Assembly: GCA_026710825.1 (NCBI GenBank)
Contig: JAPOQH010000083.1
Location: 1 to 61,384 of the forward strand
Origin: Chloroflexota bacterium
Lineage (GTDB): Bacteria; Chloroflexota; Dehalococcoidia; Lucifugimonadales; UBA3495
DNA: 61,384 nucleotides
Direction: 5' to 3'
Shown here: positions 1-7,701 of the stretch, piece after piece
How positions within the stretch are numbered: position 1 is the stretch's first letter
Layout of the letters: every line of letters starts with the position of its first letter
Translations under genes and position numbers: made by a program
Notes under the pieces: generated by a model
What the model was told of the DNA's origin: nothing
The model's database searches: none
What the model saw: only the letters and a program-made list of their open reading frames with translations

Positions 1-274
1 CAACAGCGTGGAGTTGCGTCCCAGCGCCAGCCACAGCGTTCCGTGCTGCGTCGTCTGTCCCAATGAACCGGCCCCGGTGGGCACGTCATGGCGGATGGCT
101 GATGTGGGCCACGGAGAATACCGAGCATAAGAATATGCGTACCCCCGGCCGTACGCTGACAACGATGCCAAGGGAATCCTGCCTCCCGCTAACTCCCGCT
201 CACAGCGAGCCCAACCAACCAAAAACCCCCAAAGGAGAAACCGCCAACCCAAACACTGCAACCAACCATCAACC

Positions 275-302
275 GTAGAGGCGAATAATCATTCGCCCTC
301 AC
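275..302. repeat. palindromic repeat family 1, copy 1
   Basis: Degenerate copy; the inner part is AATAATCATT, flanked by GGCG and CGCC arms. Confidence 0.75.
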
Positions 303-321
303 CACCGACCAACCCCCAAAC

Positions 322-349
322 GTAGGGGCGACCCATGGGTCGCCCACAC
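322..349. repeat. palindromic repeat family 1, copy 2
   Basis: Inner part ACCCATGGGT. It differs from copy 1 at both arms in a way that keeps the palindrome, which is evidence that the hairpin itself is kept. Confidence 0.75.
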
Positions 350-367
350 CACTCACGATCGCAAATC

Positions 368-395
368 GTAGGGGCGAATAATCATTCGCCCACCT
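368..395. repeat. palindromic repeat family 1, copy 3
   Basis: Inner part AATAATCATT with a GTAGGGGCG left arm; the right arm is shortened by one C. Confidence 0.75.
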
Positions 396-514
396 ATATC
401 GTTGCACATCATGGTAACCCGGGCGATCCTCCGCCGGCGGATGTCATCCCCATGATGCCTCGCCGAGTGCGGGCAGAGTCCAATGGGCAAGACTCTCCCA
501 ACAACCGGGCTTGG

Positions 515-542
515 TGTATGGGCGAATAGTCATTCGCCCCGA
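515..542. repeat. palindromic repeat family 1, copy 4
   Basis: GTATGGGCG left arm, CGCCCCGAC right arm, inner AATAGTCATT. Confidence 0.7.
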
Positions 543-692
543 CCATCCCGCAACACCAGACTGCCAGGACGGGCAATCGCCATCCTGTGCATCCTGTATA
601 TCCATGCGAATTTTTTCCTCGGCAAGCCCAACTGGCCGATCCCCCGTCGGCCTGTGCTACGATGCCCGCAATCCCACCGCAGGAGCATCATC

Positions 693-1787
693 ATGGCCGA
701 CAAGATTCGCCTGGGCATGATCGGCGCAAACATCCACCGTGGCTGGGCCGTCCGCTCCCACCTGCCCGCCGTCGTCGCCAGCCCCGAGTTCGAACTCACC
801 GCCGTCTGCACCACCCGCATGGAGAGCGCCGAGGAATCGCGCCAGATGTTTGGCGCCCGCCTCGCCTTCGACGACTACCACAAGATGCTGGCCCACCCCG
901 ACATCGACGCCGTGGCCGTCAGCCTGCGCGTGCCCAACCACTACGAGCCCACCGTCGCCGCCATCGACGCCGGCAAGCACGTCTACACCGAGTGGCCCCT
1001 GGGACGCACCACCGCCGAGGCCGAGGAAATGACCGAACTGGCCCAGGCCGCCGGCGTCCGCAACATGGTCGGCCTCCAGGCCCGCGCCAACCCTGCCCTG
1101 CTCTACCTGCGGGACCTCGTCGCCGATGGCTACGTTGGCGAGGTCATGTCCTGCCACGTCCGCCGCATCTCCGGAGGCTCGTTGACGCGCCAGTCCGACC
1201 GCACCTGGCAGCGCGACCGCGAACTCGGCGCCAATACCCTCACCATCACCTTCGGCCACACCATCGACGCCCTGCGCATGGTGGTCGGCGATTTCAGCCA
1301 CGTATCCACCGTCGTCAGCACCCAGGCCAACCAGTGGTTCGAGACCGACACCAACCAGATGGTTGACGTAACGTCCCCCGACAACATCCTGGTCAGCGGC
1401 CGGCTGTCCAACGGCGCAGTCGCCTCCGCCCACGTCGCCAGCAACCCCTGGGTCGACAGCGGCTACCTCATGGAGATCCACGGACGCGAGGGCACCCTCG
1501 TCGCCACCTCAGTCGAGTCCCCCAACCACGAGGGCGTCAGCTTGCAGGGAGCCCAGGGCAGCGGCCAACTCCACGACCTTGAAATCCCGCTCAAGTACAC
1601 CTTCGTGCTCGAGGGAATGCCCCGCGGCGCGCCCTACTGCGTCGGCCAGATGTACTACCAGTTCGGCGAGTCCATCCGTAGTGGCGCAGACTGCCAGCCC
1701 GACTTCGCCGAGGCCGTCCGCCTCCACCGCTTCATCGACGCCATCCAAACCGCCTCCGACCAGGCCCGCGAAGTCGCGGTGAAGTGA
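693..1787 (+). CDS. Gfo/Idh/MocA-type oxidoreductase, Gal80-like
   Basis: A 364-residue protein of the NAD(P)-dependent Gfo/Idh/MocA fold. A glycine-rich nucleotide loop is visible at residues 8-11 (GMIG), and the usual EKP catalytic motif reads EWP at residues 100-102, followed by LG. His189 and Asp192 lie in a FGHTIDAL segment where the family keeps its substrate-binding His. The EWPLG form is known from Gal80-like members, so this may not be an ordinary sugar dehydrogenase. The start at 693 is chosen because AGGAG at 681-685 precedes it; the frame stays open upstream to 483 but runs through repeats. Substrate unknown. Confidence 0.85.
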   Translation: MADKIRLGMIGANIHRGWAVRSHLPAVVASPEFELTAVCTTRMESAEESRQMFGARLAFDDYHKMLAHPDIDAVAVSLRVPNHYEPTVAAIDAGKHVYTEWPLGRTTAEAEEMTELAQAAGVRNMVGLQARANPALLYLRDLVADGYVGEVMSCHVRRISGGSLTRQSDRTWQRDRELGANTLTITFGHTIDALRMVVGDFSHVSTVVSTQANQWFETDTNQMVDVTSPDNILVSGRLSNGAVASAHVASNPWVDSGYLMEIHGREGTLVATSVESPNHEGVSLQGAQGSGQLHDLEIPLKYTFVLEGMPRGAPYCVGQMYYQFGESIRSGADCQPDFAEAVRLHRFIDAIQTASDQAREVAVK

Positions 1788-1955
1788 CCGACACTACGGG
1801 CTCCTGAAATGGGGCTGGAACTAAAAGACATCCGGCTCTTCAAACGGCAACTTTTACCAAAGTGCCAAACCCCTCACGCCAGCGCCGAAAGCCCTCTGGA
1901 GATTGGCTATGTTAGACTGGACAAACTCCCAATTCAACGAGGCTGGAGTCTCGCC

Positions 1956-2222
1956 ATGAGCACTACGATCAACGCTCGGTTCGCCGACGGGGTCTTCACG
2001 CCACTCGAACATATCGCCTTCCCTGAAGGCACAATCGTCGTGCTCAGCATTGAAACTGAACCGGCCAAAACGCCGTCGGATCCAAGTCCCGTCGACCAAG
2101 TCGCACCCCACAACGGCAAATTCTTGCCAGGAATGGAAGACCCCCAAAAGATCAAGCAATTACTCTTGGAGGAAGATGTGGAACACTACATCAACTCCTC
2201 AAAGAAAGGCGGCTCCATTTGA
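1956..2222 (+). CDS. DUF104-like antitoxin (VapB-type)
   Basis: An 88-residue protein whose first 35 residues match the AF2212/DUF104 antitoxin pattern: an ARFADGVFTPLE strand followed by PEG-xx-V-x-LSI. The tail (about 60-88) is acidic and helical, as expected for the part that wraps a PIN toxin. The start at 1956 is chosen because the conserved strand begins a few residues after it; the frame extends further upstream without homology-like content. Its stop overlaps the start of the PIN gene, giving the usual two-gene toxin-antitoxin order. Inference: it represses its own operon and neutralises the toxin. Confidence 0.75.
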   Translation: MSTTINARFADGVFTPLEHIAFPEGTIVVLSIETEPAKTPSDPSPVDQVAPHNGKFLPGMEDPQKIKQLLLEEDVEHYINSSKKGGSI

Positions 2223-2755
2223 TTGTGCCAGACCTCAACCTCCTGCTGTACGCCCACAACACGGGCGCCAAAAGCCACTCCACTGCCCACCACTGGTGGG
2301 CTGATTTATTGCAGGGCGATGAAACGGTCGGCATACCGTGGGTAGTGGCTACCGGTTTTATACGATTGATGTCCAACCCCTCGCTCCTCGAACCCCCTTT
2401 GTTGCCCTCAGCAGGGGCCGAGTACATTCGCCATTGGTTCAGTCACGGGCACATCTCTCCGCTCCACCCATCCGATAACCACTTGGCGATACTGTCCCGA
2501 TTCCTAAACATACCGGGCAGTGGACCCAACCTGGTTACCGACGCGCATATCGCCGCCCTGGCATTGGAACACAACGCAACCGTGCATACCGCCGATTCCG
2601 ACTTCGGCAGATTCCCCGGCCTCCGCTGGTGTAACCCGCTGGCCAGAATACCCCGCCCGGTAATCCACCTAACTGCGCCGCATGATGTTCGGCCACTAAC
2701 CACCAGCAGGGACAACCAACGGAGCGTGGACGGTTCTGTTGCATTTGCAGGGTAG
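2219..2755 (+). CDS. PIN-domain ribonuclease toxin (VapC, mycobacterial-type subfamily)
   Basis: The PIN fold is seen in residues 1-142. Acidic site residues are Asp5 (PDLNLLLYA), Asp108 (VTDAHIAALA) and Asp126/Asp128 (TADSDFGRF), and the FIRLMSNP and WCNPL motifs are typical of this VapC subfamily. The start is TTG at 2219, overlapping the antitoxin stop by 4 bases; GTG at 2225 is an alternative. About 35 residues follow the NPL end of the domain, and the last codons (GSVAFAG and stop) lie inside the left inverted repeat of the neighbouring element, so the C-terminal tail was probably altered by the insertion. Expected role: Mg-dependent RNA cleavage, held in check by the upstream antitoxin. 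Confidence 0.85.
   Translation: MIVPDLNLLLYAHNTGAKSHSTAHHWWADLLQGDETVGIPWVVATGFIRLMSNPSLLEPPLLPSAGAEYIRHWFSHGHISPLHPSDNHLAILSRFLNIPGSGPNLVTDAHIAALALEHNATVHTADSDFGRFPGLRWCNPLARIPRPVIHLTAPHDVRPLTTSRDNQRSVDGSVAFAG
2732..2752 (+). repeat. left terminal inverted repeat
   Basis: Matches the complement of 3625-3645 at 20 of 21 positions. It supplies the stop codon region of the PIN gene. Confidence 0.75.
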
Positions 2756-2757
2756 TC

Positions 2758-3603
2758 TCATAATTCGCTAACCAGCGTCCCATCCAAATATCGGCGCAGG
2801 TCTTCCACATATCTGGCACCGTGATTCGGTATCCATAGCACAGGATTGCTTGTCCAATCTGTGCTGTACAACACACCTGATATGGCCGGAAACATTTGGC
2901 TTTGAAAGGCTTTATGGATCAACTCTGCGTCGTGGTCGGTGAATGCTTCTTGAGTAACATCTGTGACCGCGAGAACAACCGGTTCGTCCCACGAACCGTT
3001 GTCGCTCCAATTTTTGATCTGTTCGGCGAATCCTTTCATTCTCCCCTGCCAAACAGCCGGACGGTCGTTGACGGAATACGACACAACGCCGCCTCTGCTC
3101 TCATCTCCACTCATCCCCCTCCTCACTCGTTCCTCATTTGTTCGGTCCGGAGAGAGGTGGCAGTCCTCCAATATCCGTATTTGTTGCTCTATGTACCTTT
3201 TCATGTCTGGGCAACGGTCGTACCGCATCAACTCAGCCTTGTAATGATTGAGTTTGTATTCAAAGTCGGCTATTCGTCGCTGAAGGCAGCCCAGATAAGA
3301 GGCGGCGATTGTTGCATCCCTATCGAGCCCATCGGACCTCTGTCCGAACAACTTGGCATCAACACCTACCATCCGCCCGATCTCAGGCGAGAGGTACGCC
3401 CAATCGGGCGCACCCTTTGGCCTCGCGGGATTTCTCTCCTTATCATCATCCTCGGGGCACCAGACATCTGGCCGTTTGCCCTTCAACCAACAACCGACAT
3501 GGCCTTCGTGCTTCTCGGAACGGTTATCAGTACCACTGGACTTTAGATTCCTGAAACGTATTGATTGCTGATGCAACAGATCTCGATCTGATCCGTCAAT
3601 CAT
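2758..3603 (-). CDS. protein of unknown function, cargo of the IS6-ended element
   Basis: A 281-residue protein I do not recognise. The middle (about 120-180) is rich in charged heptads (LQRRIADFEYKLNHYKAEL) and likely forms a coiled coil with several Cys residues nearby. The C-terminal 90 residues look like an alpha/beta domain ending in VLWIPNHGARYVEDL. The start at 3603 follows an AAAGG site and lies just inside the right repeat; the frame also reads through the repeat, but that part is not gene-like. The stop is 5 bases inside the left repeat, so the gene fills the element. No transposase, integrase or nuclease motif is evident. Confidence 0.65.
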   Translation of the reverse strand: MIDGSDRDLLHQQSIRFRNLKSSGTDNRSEKHEGHVGCWLKGKRPDVWCPEDDDKERNPARPKGAPDWAYLSPEIGRMVGVDAKLFGQRSDGLDRDATIAASYLGCLQRRIADFEYKLNHYKAELMRYDRCPDMKRYIEQQIRILEDCHLSPDRTNEERVRRGMSGDESRGGVVSYSVNDRPAVWQGRMKGFAEQIKNWSDNGSWDEPVVLAVTDVTQEAFTDHDAELIHKAFQSQMFPAISGVLYSTDWTSNPVLWIPNHGARYVEDLRRYLDGTLVSEL

Positions 3604-3624
3604 GACCTTTAGTCTTCCCCATGA

Positions 3625-3645
3625 CCCTGAAAATGCAACAGAACC
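3625..3645 (-). repeat. right terminal inverted repeat
   Basis: Mirror of 2732-2752 with one substitution. It lies immediately upstream of the cargo gene start. Confidence 0.75.
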
Positions 3646-3825
3646 GCTCGGACTACCGGACACCCCAGACCTTCAGGCGTTTCGACAATATGGGATCGCC
3701 AACCATTTTTATGGGAAGGCCGAGACTCCCTTTATGATGGCGGGAGAAGGTTGAGGTGGGGCAGGAAATCCCCACAAACTACTCTGCAACTCGACATCCT
3801 TTGGCGGTGTTGTCGCGGTTATCGG

Positions 3826-4620
3826 TTAGTCAGTCTGGTCATCCCCTGCCCCGCCGTACTGCACCACAAACCGCCGTATCGCCTCGAAGTACTGCCGTAT
3901 CCCAACAAACATCAGGTCGTTGTGACCCGCACCGGGGATAACCAGCAGGTGCTTGTCCTCGCTCCGGATGTTCTCGTGCATCGCCACCGCGTCCTGCACC
4001 GGCGCCAGTTCGTCGTTCTCCCCGTGAATCACCAGCGTCGGGATGCTGATCGAGTACGCCTTGGCGTGATAGGCATCCTCCATCGCCTGCGCCGCCTCCG
4101 CGTCCAGCCCCATGGTGAACCGGGCCAGGTTGGGTCGGCCGCTCTCGATGATGACCCCGTCGATCCGGTCGGCCGCCTCGACCGCCAGTTCAAACGCCGC
4201 GTGCCGACCCATCGAGCGCCCCATCACGTACAGCGGCCCGGTGAAATCCGATCCCGCCAGCATGTCCCGCAGCGAGTCCAGCACCTTTACCGCGTCCGCC
4301 AGCATCACCGAAAACGCTGGCGATCCTCCCGAGGCTCCATACCCCCGGTAATCAACCACAAAAAAGTTCACGCCGATCTGGTTGTAAAGCGGCGCAATGT
4401 TGTCGTAACCGGCCGCCGTCTCCCCGTTGCCGTAGAAGAACAGCACCGTCGGATTCTGCTGTCCAACCGGAAAGAACCGCGCCGACAACTGCACCCCGTC
4501 GTCCACGGTGATCCCGCAATCAACCGCGCCCTCCGGTGTTTGGGTCCAGTGCCGTTGCGGATAGAACGACATCCCCGACGCCTGCGGGTCGTCCAGCACG
4601 GAATAGTCAACGGCAGCCAT
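3826..4620 (-). CDS. alpha/beta hydrolase (lysophospholipase/peptidase-S9-like)
   Basis: A 264-residue alpha/beta-hydrolase. The nucleophile elbow GRSMG places Ser136; Asp203 (HGENDELAP) and His233 (GAGHNDLM) complete the triad. The oxyanion strand is FFYGNGE (61-67). No signal peptide or membrane segment is seen, so a cytosolic esterase or thioesterase is likely; the substrate cannot be read from the sequence. A GGGGG-type ribosome site precedes the start. It is followed on the same strand by a jelly-roll gene across a palindromic repeat. Confidence 0.85.
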   Translation of the reverse strand: MAAVDYSVLDDPQASGMSFYPQRHWTQTPEGAVDCGITVDDGVQLSARFFPVGQQNPTVLFFYGNGETAAGYDNIAPLYNQIGVNFFVVDYRGYGASGGSPAFSVMLADAVKVLDSLRDMLAGSDFTGPLYVMGRSMGRHAAFELAVEAADRIDGVIIESGRPNLARFTMGLDAEAAQAMEDAYHAKAYSISIPTLVIHGENDELAPVQDAVAMHENIRSEDKHLLVIPGAGHNDLMFVGIRQYFEAIRRFVVQYGGAGDDQTD

Positions 4621-4654
4621 CAGAACCCCCTTTCTTTGACGGGCGGATTCATCC

Positions 4655-4682
4655 GTGGGGGCGAATAATCACTCGCCCCTGG
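4655..4682. repeat. palindromic repeat family 1, copy 5
   Basis: GTGGGGGCGAATAATCACTC left part and a CGCCCC right arm. It lies between the hydrolase and the jelly-roll gene. Confidence 0.75.
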
Positions 4683-4697
4683 TCGATTCGTTGCGCT

Positions 4698-5210
4698 CTA
4701 AAACTCGAACCCCAACTGCGCATACCGCACGAACACCGTCCCGAACGGGTCGCCGATCGGCCCGTTGATCGCCAGGACCGCGATGGTGTGCTGATTCCCC
4801 GGCTGGGCATCCGCAGTGACAGGTACCCGCTGCGACACGTTGAACCCCTGCACCGTCCCGCGTTCCCGGTTGCACTCGCCGTCCACCCAGATCTCGCCGT
4901 GGTCGTCCACGCACGTCTCGAACTGAACCCGCATCCTGCTCGTCGGATGCCCGCCCACCGTCTCGGGGATGGTGATGGTCGTCCGGTACCACGCGAAACC
5001 GAACCCGCCCGAGACTCGCCCCGGCAGATCGGTGCAGATCTCCCAGCCCGAATCGTCGTAATCGGGCAACCTCGCCGGACTCCCGCCCGTCTGCTCGAAC
5101 ACGAGACCGCCGTTCTCGGCGCCCGGTACATATCCCGTCGCATACCTCCACGTCGACCCAACCAGCCCCTGCCCTTCCGGCTCCGCAATATTGATCGTTA
5201 CTCTTGGCAT
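4698..5210 (-). CDS. galactose-binding/jelly-roll fold protein, glycosyl-hydrolase-2 sugar-binding-like
   Basis: A 170-residue protein that appears to be one beta-sandwich. The sequence WYRTTITIPETVGG followed by RVQFETCVDDHGEIWVDG is the pattern of the N-terminal sugar-binding domain of family-2 glycosidases, where an added side domain holds a ligand. No catalytic domain follows, so it may be a stand-alone carbohydrate-binding or structural protein. No signal peptide is visible. A GGGGG-type ribosome site lies about 10 bases before the start. Function beyond the fold is not known. Confidence 0.7.
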   Translation of the reverse strand: MPRVTINIAEPEGQGLVGSTWRYATGYVPGAENGGLVFEQTGGSPARLPDYDDSGWEICTDLPGRVSGGFGFAWYRTTITIPETVGGHPTSRMRVQFETCVDDHGEIWVDGECNRERGTVQGFNVSQRVPVTADAQPGNQHTIAVLAINGPIGDPFGTVFVRYAQLGFEF

Positions 5211-5273
5211 TTCAACTCACCCCCTGCTTTTGTGCGTTGTGGCGACATGATGCGTACATTCGTTACCGGCAAA

Positions 5274-5651
5274 TTACAGATTGCCGCCGAATCCCAGCCT
5301 GCCCCTGGTGGTTGCCACCAACGTTTCATTGGCCGCATCCACCGAGAACATCAGAATTTGAAGCGTTGTTGCTCCGATGAGGCAGTTGTCGTCGCCCTCC
5401 GGACCAAATATCACCGGGCAGATTCCGTCCCGGTCGTCGATGCTGATACGTGCCTGCCCGCGCCCGTACGTTACTTCGCTACCATCGGCGAGCACGTAGT
5501 CCACCTGCGAACGCGGATGCGCGTGCAGTTGCTCCAGCAGGGACGCGGGGAACATCGAGTCAGAGGCTCCGGTATCAACTAGGGCTAGTACCTCTATCTG
5601 GTCGCCGCCTTCTAGATTCCCTATCGACACGGTTGTCGAAAAAACGCCCAT
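5274..5651 (-). CDS. retropepsin-like aspartic protease (clan AA), stand-alone
   Basis: A 125-residue protein with the retroviral-type aspartic site VDTGAS (Asp26-Thr27-Gly28), hydrophobic strands around it, and a LIGATTL segment near residue 92 at the position of the family's second conserved hydrophobic-Gly motif. One domain of this size must dimerise to form the active site. No signal or membrane segment is seen. Two other retropepsin-like genes in this window have an upstream partner gene; this one does not. Targets unknown. Confidence 0.75.
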   Translation of the reverse strand: MGVFSTTVSIGNLEGGDQIEVLALVDTGASDSMFPASLLEQLHAHPRSQVDYVLADGSEVTYGRGQARISIDDRDGICPVIFGPEGDDNCLIGATTLQILMFSVDAANETLVATTRGRLGFGGNL

Positions 5652-5786
5652 CGCAGATCACGTGTCCGGTTGCCAAAGTCAGTGATGGGGCAAATATAAC
5701 ACTTCCCGGGGAGTTCACAATTACTGCGTAGTCGCCCCACGAGGAACGAATTATGCTTTAATGACGCCGCACGCGGAGGTGGCAAC

Positions 5787-6461
5787 ATGGTTACGAGAAA
5801 AGGTACCGCCCTCTTGGTGGTTTACGCCGACGTCGAGGTTGAACACGACGCCGAATTCAACGCCTGGTACAACGAGGAACACGTCCCCGAACGACTCAGC
5901 GCGCCCGGCTTCCTGAGCGCCGCCCGCTACGAGGCCCTCAAGGGCGGCCCCCGCTACCTTGCCGTCTACGAACTGGACTCGGTGGACGCCCTGCAGACCC
6001 CCGAATACCGTCACATGAGCGAAAACCCCACCGACTGGACGAAGCGCATGTCCCCCAACGCCGTGGGGCGTGGCACCCAGCGCCTCGTCTGCACCCAGAT
6101 CTACCCGGCCGAGATCGACTCGAACACCCTTGGCCGCGGCATGGCCCCCGCCCTCCAGATCGGTCGCATGGACGTGCCCGCCGACATCGAGGAAAAGTAC
6201 AACTGGTACTACGACAACGAGCGCACGCCGGCCAACCTGCAGATCCCCGGGTGTCTGCACGTCCGCCGCTACCACGTCGTCGAGGGCAGCCCCAAATACC
6301 TCACCATGTACGAGTTCGAGCACGAAAAGGTCCCCGAAACCATAGCGTGGGAAAACCAGCGCAAGCAGGACCGAATGCACGAGTATATCGGCGGCTCCTA
6401 CGGACACGCCCACGGCTCCCCCGGCGTGTACCGCCGCATCCTGCCGCCCCGCGCCTTCTAG
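5787..6461 (+). CDS. DUF4286/EthD-like duplicated dimeric alpha-beta barrel protein
   Basis: A 224-residue protein made of two similar halves of about 105 residues. Each half carries the ferredoxin-like pattern with W-Y-N-E-E-H (first half, residues 28-33) or WYYDNERTP (second half), then a PGF or PGC turn and a YLAVYEL or YLTMYEF strand. This is the dimeric alpha-beta barrel fold found in DUF4286 and EthD-like proteins, often linked to aromatic or xenobiotic breakdown. A GGAGGTG ribosome site precedes the start. The enzymatic role is not established; it heads a plus-strand run of small-molecule enzymes. Confidence 0.75.
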   Translation: MVTRKGTALLVVYADVEVEHDAEFNAWYNEEHVPERLSAPGFLSAARYEALKGGPRYLAVYELDSVDALQTPEYRHMSENPTDWTKRMSPNAVGRGTQRLVCTQIYPAEIDSNTLGRGMAPALQIGRMDVPADIEEKYNWYYDNERTPANLQIPGCLHVRRYHVVEGSPKYLTMYEFEHEKVPETIAWENQRKQDRMHEYIGGSYGHAHGSPGVYRRILPPRAF

Positions 6462-6493
6462 GACAGTCTTGCCGGCAACCAGGCCGCGCACGC

Positions 6494-6521
6494 GTAGGGG
6501 CGAAAAATCTTTCGCCCCTAC
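6494..6521. repeat. palindromic repeat family 1, copy 6
   Basis: Outer arms GTAGGGGCGA and TCGCCCCTAC are perfect; the inner part is AAAATCTT. It lies in the 88-base gap between two plus-strand genes. Confidence 0.8.
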
Positions 6522-6549
6522 CGTTACGAACCATACGGAGACTGTGCCC

Positions 6550-6981
6550 ATGCCACGCCAACTAACCCGCCAGGAAGCCCACGACTTCCTGGACAGCAAG
6601 CCCGGCTGGATCGCCCTCACCACCGTCGGCCCCGACGGGTTCCCTCACACCGTGCCCACCGGCTACTTCAGGCTGGGCGACGACATCCTGCTGGGCGTTC
6701 GCAACAACACCCTCAAGATCAGAAACATCCGCTACAACCCGCAGGTCAGCCTCATGATCGAGAGCGGCAGCACCCGCCAGGACATCAAGGGCGTCATGAT
6801 CCAGGGCAACGCCACCGTGATTGCCGAGCCCGACGAGTTCCTGCACTACGCCCGCGAAGCCGCCAAACTGCGCGGCGTGCCTGACGACCAACTCCCCACC
6901 GAGCCGCGCCCTGGCGCCGCCTACATCAAGGTCACCCCCCACAAAATCCGCTCGTGGGACTATTCCCAGGACGCCGGCTAA
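6550..6981 (+). CDS. PPOX-class FMN/F420-dependent oxidoreductase
   Basis: A 143-residue split-barrel protein. The N-terminal segment GWIALTTVGPDGFPHTVPTGY and the following NPQVSLMIE and QGNATVI strands are the standard pyridoxamine-5'-phosphate-oxidase-like pattern that binds FMN or F420. The start at 6550 is chosen because the upstream part of the frame runs through the palindromic repeat. The family reduces or oxidises small aromatic or tetrapyrrole-like substrates; the substrate here is not evident. It is followed after 15 bases by a Uma2 gene. Confidence 0.8.
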   Translation: MPRQLTRQEAHDFLDSKPGWIALTTVGPDGFPHTVPTGYFRLGDDILLGVRNNTLKIRNIRYNPQVSLMIESGSTRQDIKGVMIQGNATVIAEPDEFLHYAREAAKLRGVPDDQLPTEPRPGAAYIKVTPHKIRSWDYSQDAG

Positions 6982-6996
6982 CCAGGTGGACGTCCC

Positions 6997-7701
6997 ATGA
7001 CTACTGCTGTACCGCAACCCGCAAAGGTTCGCGGCCGGCCGGCGCCTTGTTGGCCCGGGACGATCGCGATCCCCCTGGCCGAGTTCGGCAAGTCGATGGA
7101 TGACCCCGATCTTGACGTGTGGTTTGAGGCGTTCGCGGAACGGAACTCCGATATGTATGAGTACGAAATTTCCGGCACGGGCCACCTGCTGATTAGGGAA
7201 CCGACCGGCAACCCAGGCTCCGTGTATGAGCTCCGTCTGGCCGGTGCCTTGATGTTTTGGGCCGACGAGCACGGCGGCGTCGCGTTCGGTTCCACCAGCC
7301 GCTTCGTCCTGCCCGACGGCTCCTATTTCGGCCCGGACGCCGCTTGGCTACGTGAGGAACGCTGCCATGAGATTATGCTGCCCGGGAATCTCCCATTCCC
7401 TAGCATCGCACCGGATTTCATCGCTGAGATAAAATCGCCCTCCAACAGCGACGCCGAGTTGCTCAACAAAATCGACCTGTTCCTGGAACACGGTACTCGG
7501 CTGGCGTGGTACATCGACTCCGAAACCCGCACAGTTATCAAGTTCCGCCCCGGCCAAGAGCCTGAAGTCCTGCACGATCCGGAATACATCGACGGCGACG
7601 ATGACGTGTTGTCCGGCTTCCGCTTTGAGGTGCGGGAGCGAATTTTCGACCTGTTCGCGGACATTCAACAGCAGGAGGAGCAAAATGCGGCTGGAAAATA
7701 A
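6997..7701 (+). CDS. Uma2 family (DUF820) restriction-endonuclease-fold protein
   Basis: A 234-residue protein with the PD-(D/E)XK-like Uma2 core: a PDAAWL strand near residue 112, PDFIAEIKSPSNSDAEL near 140-156 carrying the Glu-x-Lys pair, then a LLNKIDLFLEHGTRLAWYID segment. The family is expanded in Cyanobacteria and Chloroflexota and has no settled biological role. The C-terminal tail is acidic and Gln-rich. Its last 17 bases overlap the start of the SDR gene, so the two are probably translated together, although they make no obvious biochemical pair. Confidence 0.85.
   Translation: MTTAVPQPAKVRGRPAPCWPGTIAIPLAEFGKSMDDPDLDVWFEAFAERNSDMYEYEISGTGHLLIREPTGNPGSVYELRLAGALMFWADEHGGVAFGSTSRFVLPDGSYFGPDAAWLREERCHEIMLPGNLPFPSIAPDFIAEIKSPSNSDAELLNKIDLFLEHGTRLAWYIDSETRTVIKFRPGQEPEVLHDPEYIDGDDDVLSGFRFEVRERIFDLFADIQQQEEQNAAGK

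Larger units (their letters stand above)
1..692. other. repeat-rich spacer, no convincing gene
   Basis: No reading frame here has a plausible ribosome binding site and protein-like composition. The stretch holds four copies of the palindromic repeat family GTAGGGGCGA-N3-AT-N3-TCGCCCCTAC (275-302, 322-349, 368-395, 515-542) and one copy of an 'ATCCTGTxCATCC' repeat (about 584-607). The first 60 bases could be the edge of a minus-strand gene, but too little is present to say. Confidence 0.6.
2732..3645. mobile_element. IS6-like inverted-repeat element with cargo gene, no transposase
   Basis: The ends are 21-bp inverted repeats with one mismatch, beginning GGTTCTGTTGCATTT. The first 12 bases equal, from memory, the ends of IS257/IS431-type IS6 insertion sequences. 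Eight bases outside each end (GCGTGGAC and GCTCGGAC) agree at 6 of 8 positions, consistent with a decayed 8-bp target duplication, the size IS6 makes. The interior holds a single minus-strand gene with no DDE transposase motifs. Inference: a non-autonomous or passenger-carrying element moved by a transposase encoded elsewhere. Confidence 0.6.

Noticed and set aside
1..62. possible edge of a minus-strand gene
   Set aside because: One frame reads plausibly (for example GQTTQHGTLWLALGR), but 60 bases are too few to support a call.
2758..3603. the element gene as an IS6 transposase
   Set aside because: No DDE triad or IS6 helix-turn-helix block can be seen; the sequence does not match the family.
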